Assembly: GCF_001949145.1 (NCBI RefSeq)
Contig: NW_019091414.1
Coordinates: 514,111-578,110 of the forward strand
Source: Acanthaster planci
Taxonomy: Eukaryota; Echinodermata; Asteroidea; Valvatida; Acanthasteridae
Reading direction: 5' to 3'
Length of the DNA: 64,000 nucleotides
The position numbers and the translations under genes are program-made. This document shows, one piece after another, positions 1-12,577 of the stretch; position 1 is the first letter of the stretch, and the number at the start of each line of letters is the position of its first letter. The notes below the pieces were generated by a model. The model was not told the origin of the DNA, did not search any database, and saw only the letters and a list, made by a program, of their open reading frames with translations.

Positions 1-980
1 AGGTTGTCCTTTATCAGCATAGCCCACAGAATCCATCAACAGTTATCATGTGTCTTAGCTTGCTTAAGTTTTCAACAACTATAATAATTTTTCTGGAGTG
101 CAAAAAAACCCCAAATGTCCTGGAACTCCAACAAAAATGAAGACATTGTTTTCATGTTTGGCATTCCAAAAACAAAGTGTGGCAGAAATTTGAAGATGTT
201 TAATAATCCGATGCAATGGCATCGTTTGTCATCAGTATGTCAGCTTTGTTATTCTCTTTACAGTTCTAGCTGTTGAGAGAGGAGATTTTTTAGGGAGCTT
301 GGAGTTACCTGAGCTCCTTGTTGAATAATAATTCTTCATCGTCTTTCCCTGCATTTTGTCTTTTTACTATTTTCATGGAATCTTCTTATGTTTGGAAGCT
401 TATCTCATGTTGATTATTGTTCTGTCACTCTTGGAGATAAGCAGTTTTTGAAATTTTTCCCTTGATACCGGCATTTGCAATATTTGTTTCAAAATGTTGG
501 AAATACTGGTATGAGGTGTATTGATATTTAAATTTACATTAAAAGAAAGAGCAAAGACCCAAGGATTTTTTTACTGTATGTTGCTCGTCTGAGTAGAGGC
601 GTATATCCGTGTAGAGTTGCGAGATAAGTATCACCATTGTTGGTTAACAAACTGGCATGCGTATGCACCAGTGCACACAGACAGTTGGTATACAATAACT
701 GCACGCTCTACTTTACACATAATGAACAGTCATTTTGTTTCCAGTATCAGCGGCTGGTGCTACTCTCTCAATACACAATTCTGGTTTGAGTGGACAACAG
801 CGCCCTCATGGGTCGTGCATGGACCAGATAGATTACTTTTATGAATTCAGTCCCAGTTGAGTCTGAAGTTTCTCATATTCGGTGCCATATTTGAATGACA
901 CCTGTTGTGAGTCTTGGTCACAAGTTTTTCTTGCATTGATTGACTGATTTTGATTGGATTTTGATTTGTCTGTGATTTAG
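1..980 (+). other. Intron of syntrophin gene (left part outside window)
   Basis: No syntrophin-like coding sequence (PDZ or PH1) can be seen here. Around 730-830 there is a short stretch ending in ACAGCGCCCTC, which resembles the end of an interspersed repeat. A similar GAGGGCGCT end occurs in the opposite orientation near 6240. Nothing else was recognised. Confidence 0.5.
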
Positions 981-1180
981 ACTCTTGTACTCAGGGAGCC
1001 CTAAAGGTCTTGGTCCACGTCATCAGGTAGAGCTGACCTTTGGCACACGAACAGGAACTCGAAATGGAATTGAGGCACATCTCTTCAGGGTAGACACGAG
1101 AAGGGACCTAGGGGCCTGGACACGATATCTTGTTCAGGGATCCCACAATGCAGCTGTGCTGGTCAAAGAAATTGTTTGTC
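981..1180 (+). CDS. Syntrophin exon: end of PH2 domain
   Basis: The acceptor is gtgatttag and the donor gtaagt. One base (A) completes a codon from the preceding exon outside the window, 66 codons follow, and one base (C) is left over. The translation runs from LLYSGSPKG to KEIVC. The tryptophan in the GAWTRYL stretch is the conserved residue of the PH C-terminal helix. Confidence 0.9.
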
Positions 1181-3008
1181 GTAAGTTAACAATCACTTCG
1201 TCATATTTTTTTTGGAGGGAGAGGAGAGGGATTAGCCAATTGGACGTGACAAATGGAGGCATGTAATTTAGGAATTGCTGGCCTACTGTAACTTTCAGAC
1301 AGACTTATTTCCCTTTAAAAGTGTCCTTGTAATGCATTCAAAATTGAAATTTCAGGTCCTTTAATGTCAGCTTATTTAAGGTACAGCTTTGATGGACAAT
1401 GAGTATGTGTAAGTTTCCAAAGTGAAACTTAAACACAGCATAAGATTTTTGACAGCAAAAGAATGTTTGTGAATAATACATCTTGATAAAAAGATGTACA
1501 AGATGGGATCTGAAACATGTTCTTTTTATTGTGTATGTGTATGAGTGAAGTAAAATTTGTCTGTTTAAAGTGTTGGGAAATAGATTTTGAATTGCTTGAT
1601 TGTACTGAACTTTACAGTCCATTTTCAGTTATCCATTTGATTGAACGTGAGAATGTATCCTAGGTGCTGAATGCAGGCGTAATTCAAAGCACGACTCGGC
1701 AACTTTTGATCTGAAGTCCAAATCCTGGAATGTTGTTTTTTAGTCAGAATAGTTTTCAGCTGAAACTTCATCAGATTTGTTCTTTGGCACCCTTCTTAAG
1801 ATTTCAGTAATTTTGTAGCTTCAAAGGAACATAAGGGAGCATTTCATAATTGTTGAAGGCGGTATTTACTGCGGTATCGCTGTTTTTTTAGTGGCACCGC
1901 ACTAGTTACCTGAAAGGGCTTAATGATGGTACCGCAAAAATACAGTGGTACAGCAGTAAATACCCCCCTTTGTAATTATGAAACGTTCCCCAATGCACAA
2001 ATGACAAACGATTGAATGTACCTTTGAAGTTAATCCAGAGTACGGCTAAATTGCTTCTTAAAATGCAGATGTCGTTAAAACTTTCTTCTTTTCCCCACAA
2101 TTCATTAGCTGTCACATGGCAAGGCAAAGAGACCAAACTCACTATCCATTACGAGAATGGATTCACGCTTACTGCCAATCCTCAGGAGGGCCAGAACAAT
2201 AGTAGTAAAACTGAGCTGTGCTGGTCCTACCCTTATGAGAAGCTCCGCTACTCGTCTGATGATGGCAAAAGACTTTTGTGGCTTGATTTTGGAGCAGGAG
2301 AGGGCGAATTTGTAAGTGCAGATGACTGTCAGCCAAAGTTGGAAGAAATATGTGGATTTTCTCCAAAATCCAGGAAAAAAAAGACTAAAAATGCTATTGA
2401 TTTTAAAGTACGGAATTGACAAGCATTTCAAATTCAAATATTAAATGAAGTAGAGAAAGCTAAAGTGATGCACTTTTAATCAGTCATCTCAATTCAATTT
2501 GGTGTTCCAAGCTTGTACACAATGAAGTATAAATTAGTAGGTCATATTATGTGCAAGATTTGCCCAATCAGTTTGGCCATACATTGAATCTCACACACTG
2601 AAGCTGGCTAGGCATCGTTTGCTTTCATCCTGAATGACCTCATCTAATTGGAATACCAAATTCATTTCTTTTCAGTTAGGGCTCGTTATTTCAATTTACC
2701 AAATTCACCAGGAAAGAAAACTGGACTGAGGTTATTTTGCTGGTGTGTTTTAAGCAACATCAGTGTTTTAATTCAAGTATGACACAGCTGTAGCTCTCAC
2801 AATTTCTGGGAGAAAATAAATGAACAGGTTCCATACTGTACATGTAAGGATAGCATCCTTGTATTGTACTTTACATTTTCTTATCCGTATTTTGATTTGT
2901 TACCTCTTCGTCTAGGAGTTAGACCTCCACACCTGTCCAAAGCCCATCGTCTTTATCCTACACACCTTCCTCAGTGCCAAAGTCACACGCATGGGACTCT
3001 TTGCATGA
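981..3008 (+). CDS. Syntrophin (alpha/beta type), C-terminal part, three exons
   Basis: Syntrophins are membrane-associated adaptors that bind dystrophin and dystrobrevin through their C-terminal PH2 and SU regions and recruit channels and signalling proteins through a PDZ domain. Joining 981-1180, 2109-2311 and 2916-3008 gives 164 residues in one consistent frame ending in TGA. The first exon carries the end of the second PH domain ([20 protein letters not shown], then [10 protein letters not shown]). The second and third encode the syntrophin-unique region, with [24 protein letters not shown] and the terminal [20 protein letters not shown] followed by VTRMGLFA. That ending is typical of the alpha/beta group and not of the gamma group. 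The PDZ domain and the first PH halves are missing because the gene begins left of the window. All introns are GT-AG and phases match. The family call is firm; the exact paralogue is not assigned. Confidence 0.93.
1181..2108 (+). other. Intron of syntrophin gene
   Basis: GT-AG intron. It contains a small inverted repeat near 1870-1960, where a stretch with gcggtatcgctg is matched by tacagtggtacagcag, probably a degenerate mobile-element relic. No coding sequence was seen. Confidence 0.6.
2109..2311 (+). CDS. Syntrophin exon: first part of SU region
   Basis: The acceptor is ttcattag and the donor gtaagtg. CT joins the leftover C of the previous exon to make a proline codon, then 67 codons run to GEGEF. 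The open frame continues past the donor to 2419, but that extension does not resemble syntrophin, whereas splicing to 2916 restores the family sequence. Confidence 0.92.
2312..2915 (+). other. Intron of syntrophin gene
   Basis: GT-AG intron of 604 bp, AT-rich, with a pyrimidine-rich end before the acceptor at 2914-2915. Nothing else was seen in it. Confidence 0.75.
2916..3008 (+). CDS. Syntrophin last coding exon with stop
   Basis: The acceptor tcttcgtctag precedes 30 codons, starting with [10 protein letters not shown] and ending in MGLFA and TGA at 3006-3008. The exon enters in phase 0, matching the previous donor. It is short and sits inside a longer open frame that does not belong to the gene. 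Confidence 0.93.
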   Translation, partial: ELDLHTCPKPIVFILHTFLSAKVTRMGLFA

Positions 3009-4239
3009 TGTGCTACACACTGCATCCTGGGATACATGCCATGGTGTGGGAGCTTTGCACAGGATTGTGGGATGTATCTTTGAGGTCATGGGTCAATCAC
3101 ATAGGGTGCACAAATGGAGAAGGGATTTATGGGATAGCTGAAAGTGATGTTCATCATGAGATGTCTGGGAAGTCGCTCTTTTTGGGGTTTGCCTGTGCAT
3201 CCTTGAATTCTGCAAAATACTTCACTCTGGGACTGTTGCACTGACTTCTGGAATATCTCCTGCTGACTCGGAGTTTTGTTGTGGCCTGTAACAAAAAGGA
3301 TCCATCATATAAGATTGTTAGGGTTAGGAAAATACATTTCAAGTACATGCAAACACTTAGGTGTTCCATACAGTATGGTAGCTGTGTGGACTACACTTCT
3401 GAAAACCATGTTGTGGAGACCAAAAAGGTTAAAGGGACAATTTTTTGTCTCTACAACTCGATGTCAACTTTCTTAACACAAGAAATTGCCCCCTTAATTC
3501 TGTAATGACCTGGGTGAGGAGACTGTTACTGTGTGAATAGCTACTTTGTATTGGGAGAGTACCTGCTAGTGTTTACCTATTGTTCCTGCAGAGACCAGAA
3601 TCAGTTGTATTTGAATAGTTGGATTCAGACCTTGTACAGCATTGTAGTAATCTGACTGACTTAGAAATCCGTGAGTGAAGGTTATTTTGGTCATCATTTA
3701 CCAGGTTTATGTCAACTCAAATGTAAATGATGGAAAACAACTCTCAAATTTATACAAGAAAACTCAGCCATTTGCTAACGTGATTGTACCAAAAGAACTT
3801 TTTTTGTAAATTTTAGGTTTTTAAAAGAAAGATTGTGTGTTTACTGTGAGACATAACATTTAAGATTGCATGAGAATTGGTAAAGGTCAGGTCATACATC
3901 ATGCATATAATAATGCACAGCAATTGGCAACCTGTTTCTCGAACAAAATTTGCAGTTCAATTCTCAGAGTTGGCTGAAATCTGCAGTTAAATTCTTTTGT
4001 GATCACAAAGTGGACAGAAGTGTGATGATATGACTTTGCCGTGGCCTTTTCTCTATGGAGGAATGCTTGCTGTCACTATGCCCTTTCTTCTGTGGTATAG
4101 CAAAACATGACTGTACCGTAAATTGTGATTAACGCAATTTGTTCATCACAAGTCATTCCTAAAGTCATCTAAGTCACAAACTATTCAATGAACTGATCTG
4201 TTGTCTCTGTTCACTCCTGTGATTGACTGGTCATTTTAA
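3009..4239 (+). other. Syntrophin 3' untranslated region (start)
   Basis: The sequence directly follows the syntrophin stop codon and has no supported coding region. The 3' end of the transcript cannot be fixed by eye. Possible AATAAA signals lie far downstream at 6840-6845 and 7102-7107. Confidence 0.4.
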
Positions 4240-4803
4240 CCACTTCCTGCCGGGGAGGCTGTTTGGCACCGTTTGTTTATACGCGTGGCCGGGGTCTCCA
4301 AAATTGGACAAAGGGAACTGGGCCTTGTAACAAAAGACCGTACTCGGAATAAAAGGCCAGGCTGCTGGACATTACCAACATTTTTTCACTCTCAATAGTG
4401 GAAATAATGCAGCCTTGTTTTGAAACAGTATCCACAGTTTGGGGCATTTAGTGCGAGCGGATTACCACCAGGGACAAAAGTGCTCCTCCAGTGATGAGCC
4501 ACAAAGCACCACTGCACGCTAATCTGGCCCCTATTGAAAAGAGGTCAGCAGCGCACTGTGCCAGGTTCGTGAACAAAAGAAATTTACATAACACTGCACA
4601 ATCTGGGCTCTTTTTGCAAGGCTGCAGGCCTGGGCCTCAATAGATTTGTCTGACAGACTAAAGTGGCCACCCGACAGTAGTTCGTGTGGGTGTAAATGCC
4701 CGTTAATTGAAATGAAGAATTTTTGAAGAATTTTGAAAACTGAAAATCTTGAAAAAGTCCGATTATGTGCACTGCATTTTTCAAACCACTCGGCAGCAGG
4801 TGG
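4240..4803 (+). mobile_element. 564-bp TTAA-flanked non-autonomous DNA transposon, copy 1 (piggyBac-like MITE)
   Basis: The element is flanked on both sides by TTAA (4236-4239 and 4804-4807). Its ends are inverted repeats: CCACTTCCTGCCG on the left and, reverse-complemented, CCACCTGCTGCCG on the right. It has no significant open frame. A second copy in the same orientation lies at 15411-15997, sharing long stretches such as AACTGGGCCTTGTAACAAAA and TAATCTGGCCCCTATT. TTAA targets with CC-starting short inverted repeats are characteristic of piggyBac-type elements; that assignment is inferred from the ends only. Confidence 0.75.
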
Positions 4804-4807
4804 TTAA

Positions 4808-7800
4808 CATTCATTTTTAAAAGACAGGGAGCATGTCAAACAAATACTAATTCTCTTTATGTAATAGGCTGGCAACCAGTAAGATTTAACCGTCCTGAAT
4901 TGTCTACTTGTTGGAGGATTCTGGACTGTCTGAGTTATAAAGTAAACTGTCTGAGGTACTTCAGATTTGAACATTTCATGACCAGTTTAATTTATTGTCA
5001 AATTTGTCCCATATTTCTCTTTAATGTCAAGTATGAACTGGACTTAAACTATTAAATCATTGTCTTGCCATATTTTGATACTTTTTCCATAACTGCTTCA
5101 TACTGTTGCTTAAATTCAATCCTTAAATTGAGATCATTGAATAGATTCCCTATTTAAATTTAGGAAAGATCTATGCAAATTAGGCATTGCTGAGTGTTAT
5201 AAGTGGCTGTGCATGACTAATTTAAAAATAACTTTCCTTCTGATGACCTTGATTCCAAATAATCAATTTTGTCTCTATATCCCCAATTTGCCTCCCCCCC
5301 AAAAAAATAATGTCTGAAACAGATTTTGAACACAAAGTCTTGGTTGACCAAGTTCACCTTTTATTTCGAACTTGTGCGTGTTTAAATACTGAACACATTT
5401 ACAAATGAACATGATATAAATTAGCACAAATGACCCCTCATTGGCTCAAAGTACAAAACATATTGAAATATTCCTCAGTAAGTGCATGCAGATGTCAAGT
5501 TGGCTCTAGGATCAGAATTTGATTGGAAAGTTATCCAAATCTTCTGCTACCTCACATGATAACTTTGCATTTTTAGTACATCCAATTTTTTGTTGTCTGT
5601 GTATTGCTATTCAGTCTGTAACATTGTCAGTATTGTAGATAGCATACATGCATTTGAGATGATGTGAGCTTTTCCAGGGGACCATTCAGAGTTTAGTACT
5701 TACTCTGTTTGATGAACAAGATTCTTGATTTAACAAACGTGATAGATCTTAAGTTGATGAAGATACCAACGAAAAAAGTGAATGGTCCACATGGCCCTTA
5801 GCAACCTCATTTAACATCTGGAATGGGTAAATAATTGAAAATAGTTTTGTATTTTGTTCAACTTGTACTTAACATTAAATGAGATCATTGTAATTACTGT
5901 TAATTTTAATTACTAATTTATATATTTACAAAATGTTCTTTTTTCAAGAATTTTGTCACATTCTTACGTAACAAATTGCAATTGTTTTCATTTTATTGAG
6001 ATTTAAACACTGTTTTAAATCCACTTATATTGTATTATTTGTTGCTATGGTATTCTGTAATATTGTCATGAATGGTGAGCCTTACTGTGCTATCTATCAA
6101 ACACTCTTGTGTTAATGGATGAAGGAAATAGAAGGAATTTGTATTTATTTATCGTATGAAAGTCATTACCAAGATTAAATATTGGGTCTACATACATGTA
6201 GCATGGTAAGGCTGACACTTTAGAGCCATGTAGAACCCAAGAGGGCGCTATATAGTTAAACCATGAAGGCAACCAAACAACATTTGGGCTGGTTCACAAT
6301 AAATGCTCACATCTGTTTATTTGTGAACAGAAATGAAGTGCAACATTGTCTGAAATGGGCTCACGGAGCTATGGCTACATTCCCATGTATTAAATGGTGT
6401 AGACCTAGACTTAGCCCTAGACACAAGTTTAAAACATGGCTAGAAAAGGCGTCTAATCTTGTACATGTACCTGGTTTTTGTTACACTGTGACATTGAAGA
6501 GGGTTAGCAAGTAATTCAAAGAGCATCTATGACTCCAGTATAACTGATGTGGTGTTTAGATGATGTCTTACATTCTGAAGATTTTGGGAATACTTCTGTA
6601 AGAAATCAAAGAGTGTGACCCTCTCCAGCAGCTTGATGCATTTATTGTACACTCTACATACTTGGATTATCATAAAAGATTGTACACTAACCATGCTTGG
6701 CTGTTGCTGCTAGTTGACAAGGTGCCCTTGGTTAAACCATGGTCAAACTTGCTCAGATTGGATTGGGACATTGTGCCTCTCACAGGAAAAAAAGGTGTGA
6801 GACGGCAAATTTGATATGAAAATAGCCATTTCTGCTCTGAATAAATTACTTCACACCTTGATTTGTGATTAATTGCGCACCTCCATGCGTCGACACAGAT
6901 ATTTTGAAATTATTCTTAACTTTGACTTTCTCAGAGAACCCTTTACAAATGCATAGAAACCTAATAGAATTTGTCATTTTCCTCTTATTTTTTTTTCTTT
7001 TTAAATTGACAGCTCAATGGACCAGGATTGTTTTTCCACCCAAGACCTGTATCACCTGTCGGTGTTATATCATAACTGGATGACAGGTCTTAAATTCAGT
7101 GAATAAAGCAATGATTGCAGGGTTCCAGTCACAAAACAAATCTGATGAAACCTGTTGGTTGTGTTCTTAACATGAGTGGATAAAGCTCGTGATTTTTGTT
7201 GATACATGTAACTTGTGCAAACCTACAGTGTGCTTCTATAACCAGCTCTATTTTCTGTACATATATAAGAAGCATGCATTAAATTCTATTTATTAACATA
7301 GTCATTATTGATGTTATTTCATGTTTCAGTTCAACCAGCATTTTTCTTAATGTTTGCAATGTGGTTTAAACAATCTTTGAAAAGTGCAGTTATCGTATTG
7401 TATTCATGCTGTTTAATTCTCTTCACATTTCTTTCAACAATCCCTCAATATTTATAAACAGTTGGTAGATATTCACTGATAAAGCATTTACTTGAGCAGA
7501 TCTATACAGTTATATTTTAACAAAACACTTGCTTAGGTGTATATCCACACAATGAAATAAAAATCTCAATTGTATTATATTACTATTGAATTGTAACTGC
7601 CCTGAAAATAACATATATTTTTACTGATCTTATAAAACCATTTTCAAATAAATGGGCAAATAGTATGTGTAGTAAACTGTAAATGTGTTCAGATTAAACT
7701 TGAAAATCCTTTCAGAAATGCCACAAAATAATGAAAACTTTATTTTCACCAACCTTAAAATGATAAAATGATGTTTGAAAAAAGAGGCACAGCTGGCAAG

Positions 7801-9298
7801 AAAAGGCTTGCAGCAGATGTAAATGTAGATTGTATAGAACAGTTTGAAATTGGTACTCGGGATAGCTCTTGGAAAGGGTTTGGTGTTTAGAGCCTGAACT
7901 TTTTCATTCTGTTTTTAGAAACACTTGTTTAATCATTTTGAACCAAAGCCCCACCCCCTATCAAAAGTCATCATAATGTTTGCATAATGAGATTTTGCAG
8001 CATCTGTTGCCTCAACTGGAAAAAATTGTCTCAGTTGAGAACTTGTCATCCAGAATTAGGGAGGGATGCATGTATGAAATTCAGCTGAAAGTAGGCTATG
8101 GGTTCCCTGTTTAGAACTGTCAAATACAGCGTTGTGCAAAGCAAAGGAATAAAAATAGGGGTTGGTAGCTCAGGTATGCATTGCGTTGGCTTGTTGCCAG
8201 TTGATGTTGGCTTAACACATACATTCACTCAGTAGCATTGTCAGCTACGCCAAATTGGATCAGATTTTTGTGACTTCTCAGAACATCTTGACAACGGAAC
8301 CTTTTGCCTAGATTTGGCAGGTGTATTTGGTTGAAACATTTTTACAGTTTCTAACCAAATCAAAATGTTAAAGGGAACAAACCAATTGTAAATCATTCTC
8401 ATTAATAAACTAATAATTATGTAAATATTTTTGTCATAAATGGACCCAGTATCTAATCTAGCATGTCAGTATTTTGTCTTTCTAAAGGCATATGTTTACT
8501 TACTACATATAACTGTGGAACATTTGATGTAACTCTCCACATTAAATGAAGATATATTCTAATTGACCAGAAGAATGGATAAACCAACATTTCTTTGAAT
8601 ATCAAGAATGTGTAAAATGCGTTTTGGCTGGAGATGCCATAAAATCGAATTTATTCTTTGAGAAATTCTGAAACATCACTCTTTGCCCAACACTGCATAG
8701 GCCATAGTATCATTACCCCGAGGCTGTCAGAGTTGTAGCAGAGTTAAATATTTTTAACACCCATAATTTCAAATGTATCTGTCTACTTTCATTGGTTTGC
8801 ATGCTGCTTTTTAAAATCTAATTAATAGCTGATTTTAATTTCTGTTTGTTAGGTGGTATCATTTATTAATTTGATGTGCAAGTTACTTATCCACATTTTA
8901 AGGTTTAAAATTAAAATGTTTATTGGTTGATGACAAACACAATGGTGTATATGCTTTGCATTTTGTGTCTTTTATCAAAAGTGCTAGTGGGATAATCAGT
9001 TATGGACCATGTTTAAGTGTGCTTGTACCAAGACCCCCCCACCCCCATGAGTCCCTTCCTCATTTGCGGGGTGTTTGTGATGAGAACCGAGCAGATCTTA
9101 TCTGTAAAATCTGGTACAGTTTGGATAACAAGTTTTCGTGAGGGGAAACAGCTCGCCTGCGTGTAGCTAATGAATGCCTATCAAGTCACTATGAAAAATT
9201 ACCCATTATGCGGCAAGTTTCCAGCGCTTTCTTCATGAACGCGGCCTGTATTGTGGGCGTGGTATGTTGATCTTGATTATGAAATCGTGTAAACAACA
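4808..9298. other. Long non-coding stretch: 3'UTR or intergenic
   Basis: AT-rich DNA without a supported gene. AATAAA at 7102-7107, followed within about 60 bases by a GT-rich tract, is the most reasonable polyadenylation candidate for the syntrophin gene, but this is weak. A GAGGGCGCT repeat end lies near 6240. No RNA gene was recognised. Confidence 0.4.
7102..7107 (+). terminator. Possible polyadenylation signal AATAAA
   Basis: AATAAA on the + strand, followed by a GT-rich tract near 7155-7170 (gttggttgtgttctt). If used, it would give syntrophin a 3'UTR of about 4.1 kb. Another AATAAA lies at 6840-6845. The evidence is motif only. Confidence 0.2.
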
Positions 9299-9329
9299 GC
9301 ACGTGGTATACCACGTGCCTCATATATTA
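9299..9329 (+). promoter_or_regulatory. 20-bp double E-box palindrome next to a TATA-like sequence
   Basis: GCACGTGGTATACCACGTGC at 9299-9318 is a perfect 20-base palindrome containing two CACGTG E-boxes. CACGTG is the preferred site of USF, MITF and Max type bHLH-zip factors. A TATA-like catatatta follows at once, at 9322-9330, and the local DNA is richer in CpG than its surroundings. A GCAG|gtaaca donor-like site at 9504/9505 could end a non-coding first exon that splices to the acceptor before 14353. This would make it a promoter for the DUF1295 gene about 5 kb downstream. The palindrome is seen; the promoter role is inferred. Confidence 0.35.
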
Positions 9330-11359
9330 TGCGGCTTCTTCAACCTTGACCGTCTTCTTAGCTTTGGTGCGCTTCAATCAGTCTGGTCCCTAGACTAGGA
9401 CTGCACAGTTACGATCTGTACACGTTATTTAGGCCATGGCCTGTCTCCACTATCTGTTTTGCAACCACTAATTTCTGACAAATCATACCAAGTCATCGTT
9501 GCAGGTAACAAGACTTCTGACTGGTACATGAAGTATTGAAGTAAAAAATAAATACCTCTACCTAGGAACTAGGAAGACGTCTGCAAGTAGGAAAAGCAAA
9601 ATATTAATGGCAAGTATTTCCTTCCCAGAGGCCTAATCAGGCCCATCCGTATGCATTTAAAAAGGGTTCATCAGGCCTATTGTCTATTGAGTTGTGTTGT
9701 ACAAACTTTGCCATTGTTAGCGTGATAAGATCATAGGTAAGGTTTCCCAGTTTCTTTTCAACATGTTCAAGTTCAAGACAAAAAGCAAAAGAAATGGTCA
9801 TGCAGCTTGGTATGTGAACACTTTTGTAATACATTGTGTGTATTATTAGGATTAAAAGGTACCAATTCCATGTTAGCCTACAGTACTACTACCATGGAGC
9901 ATGGCCTCCATCATGTCCATAGAGGTAGGAAAATGTATTCATTTTTGACATTTGTTTTAAGACACGGCTAATAAACATGCACTGTGGAGTGTTATTAAGG
10001 ACAATCTTCAACTATGTGAAAATTTGTTGTACTCATCCTGAGTTGGTAATTTTAATTCATCTGAATGGATGTTATTCAAAGGCAAATCAACTCAGGATGG
10101 AATACAATGAACTTGTTCAAGGTTCAAGATTGTGCTTAACTTTTCCATTCAACACCACTCCTCATTTTTTTTCACATGAGTTTGCATACATATCAATAGG
10201 CCTACCTATGTTCTGTTGTAAATGATCCAATTTCAAACCCTTTTTGTGTGTTGGCAGCAGCAGAAGAGTATTTAGTATTCAAAAACATATGTACATGTGC
10301 ATCCAAAAAGATTTTACTTTTAATACCCCTACCAACATGACCAAGATCAGTTTGGACCAGCAAAATTTTTCACTTGTGTTCGGAACTGTGTAAATGCTTT
10401 GACTCACCTTCAGTGTTAAGACTTTGATTAGGAAGTCTTCATGCACTACTGGGGAGAAAAGATCCGGTTTTCTGTTTTAGATGTTCTTAGCACTGTATGG
10501 TGACTGACAGTGTGCACAGGTAGGCCTACATGTGTACTTTTTGTCCAATTGTTCATGCGTTTTACTGAAATAAATCTGGAAAACAGGAAATGACAGATTG
10601 TGCCCAGTATTTCTGTAATTCTGAACACAACTGGATAGTTACTTTCGGAGATTTTGGTGTTCCTGACCAAGCTACATGTACTGCTTTTGATAATTTTTGT
10701 ATTCAACTCATACCTGTGTCTCTCAAGTTCCACGTAAAGAAACATTTTGACATTATTACCTAATCTGAAAACTGTTCTTGCATTATGCTCCACAAAATGT
10801 CCTAAATTTACTCACAAAATGACAAATATTTCCTACTCTGGAAGCTTCCCAAACCCTCCCCCGTTTGGTTGCTCTGTCTGCACCCTAGCATCTTTCCCTT
10901 CAAATTGTTGAAGAATCTTCATTGTTTGGCAAGTATGCTGAGGTCTTGTGTGAAATGGGCTTCAGAGCTACAGCTCTGGCTTTTGTGAGTGTGTCTTTGT
11001 GCACTTGCTATGGGTAAAAGGTCTAGACCTCGTTAGATGTAGATGTAGGCTGTCAATTTGCTGACAGTCTCAACACTCCCCCATCACCTTTCTATCAAAC
11101 ACCTTTGTTTTACAAAGAATTTGAATTTAAGATTTTAACATTTTGTCACATAGGAGGCCTTAAGTCTTTAAAAATAACTGAATTCCGTAGGTTGAAGCAC
11201 CTGTACATCTTGTAAAGAAATGAAAACTAAATGTGACTTGTAACAAGGCTAAGCTCATAATGCGATGTGCACACTGAATCTGGTAGCATGTCTCCAAGTT
11301 TAAGGAAATTTGTCTCTCCAAGGTTTGTAAACAGTTATAAAAATTAAATGCATAAAATT

Positions 11360-11950
11360 GAAGCTGTCCTGTTGCTACATGTATGTGTAACCATAGACCG
11401 GGAGGAGAAAAATACAGTGGACTGCCAACTCCTGCGGGCGCCCCGTGCATTGCATGTATACATGTTCCGTTGGCCGGAGTTGCTGGCACAGGAAACTTCT
11501 GGTTGACCTTTCAATAGGTGTTAACATGCAGTTAACGATTGCAACTGTCACGTGTCGCTGCGCTCTTAATTTTGCCTTGGAATTCTTTATTTTTCATGTT
11601 TTTTGTGGATAAAATAGCAAAATGGGCATGAATGGATGAGAAAGACAGCTTACAAGTGTGTAATGATATTGGTATAGCATAAAATCTCAACTCCCTATTT
11701 GTGTCTTTAGGCGCTGCTTCCAGCAACTGCACAATTATTTCCTGGAATTTATGCCATTTTGAGTATTTTTGTGTTACGCCTTGTGCTGCATGCACAATTT
11801 AACATCTGGAAAACAGCAAAACAGAAGTTGTCTGTGCCAGTAACTTCGGCACTTCCCAGTTGATGCAAGATCGACGTGCGCCCACTGGAATTGGCAGTCC
11901 ATTGTATATTTCTCCTCCAGGTTTATGGTGTAACTGTAACCAGGCAAATG
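11360..11950. repeat. Large inverted repeat (hairpin-type mobile element relic)
   Basis: The left arm, about 11360-11530, matches the reverse complement of about 11785-11950. The best block is 11401-11438 against 11881-11918, where 38 bases differ at about five positions (GGAGGAGAAA.. and CAGTGGACTGCCAA). A second matching block reads CCGGAGTTGCTGGCACAGG on the left and CCGAAGTTACTGGCACAGA from the right arm. About 250 bp separate the arms. No open frame of note lies between them. Confidence 0.55.
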
Positions 11951-12450
11951 TCACAGCGACTGTGAGCTTGCTTATTACAAGATAGGCCCACAGGGTTCAT
12001 TCTACAATTCAATGGTATTTTTCACTCTGGAAAAGTACTTTGTGTGATGATTGGCCTGTATGAGAAACTTTTTAAAACTTAACCCATAAAATAAGCCAGT
12101 TCAGTCTTTCAAAAGGCCAAGGTCTTTCAGAAACAAAGCATGTGCTTGAGTCAGCGTATGGCTGTGCTGATAGGACACACTATCGCACGTACACATGTGA
12201 CTGTTCCCAAATAGCTTCATGCTGGGCATGTGCTGTTGGAATACTGAACTAGCTCATTTTTTTCTATTTTCAATTGATAATTTGTGAGATATAGGTCAAA
12301 GAAAGGTTGGTTAAGATAACCTCCAAAATATAAACACTTGAATTTTAAAAAGTACAGCCCCTAAAAAGCCAAGTGGTACATGCATGTCATATCCAAGCTA
12401 TTAGATTAGCCTTCATTTCAGTATACAAATAATAAATGTTTATGAGTGCA

Positions 12451-12577
12451 ATTGTATGAATACCAGTAATTGCATGAGGTGACTGATGAAACGGTCTATT
12501 CAATGAGGAGAAGCCGACTTGAGTAGACCGTTTTATGTGTCGCCTTATGCAATTATCATTACCATCGTATGAATACA
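12451..12577. repeat. 127-bp palindromic element (fold-back MITE relic)
   Basis: The two halves are imperfect reverse complements over roughly 55-60 bases. AAACGGTCTATTCAA at about 12489-12503 pairs with TTGAGTAGACCGTTTT at about 12519-12534. Further out, AATTGCATGAGG pairs with the reverse complement of CGCCTTATGCAATT, and TGTATGAATAC with GTATGAATACA. The central loop is only about 15 bases. Confidence 0.6.

Noticed and set aside
2012-2419. 135-codon open frame as an independent gene
   Set aside because: It is syntrophin exon 2109-2311 extended into both introns; the tail after the gtaagt donor has no family similarity, and splicing to 2916 restores the syntrophin ending.
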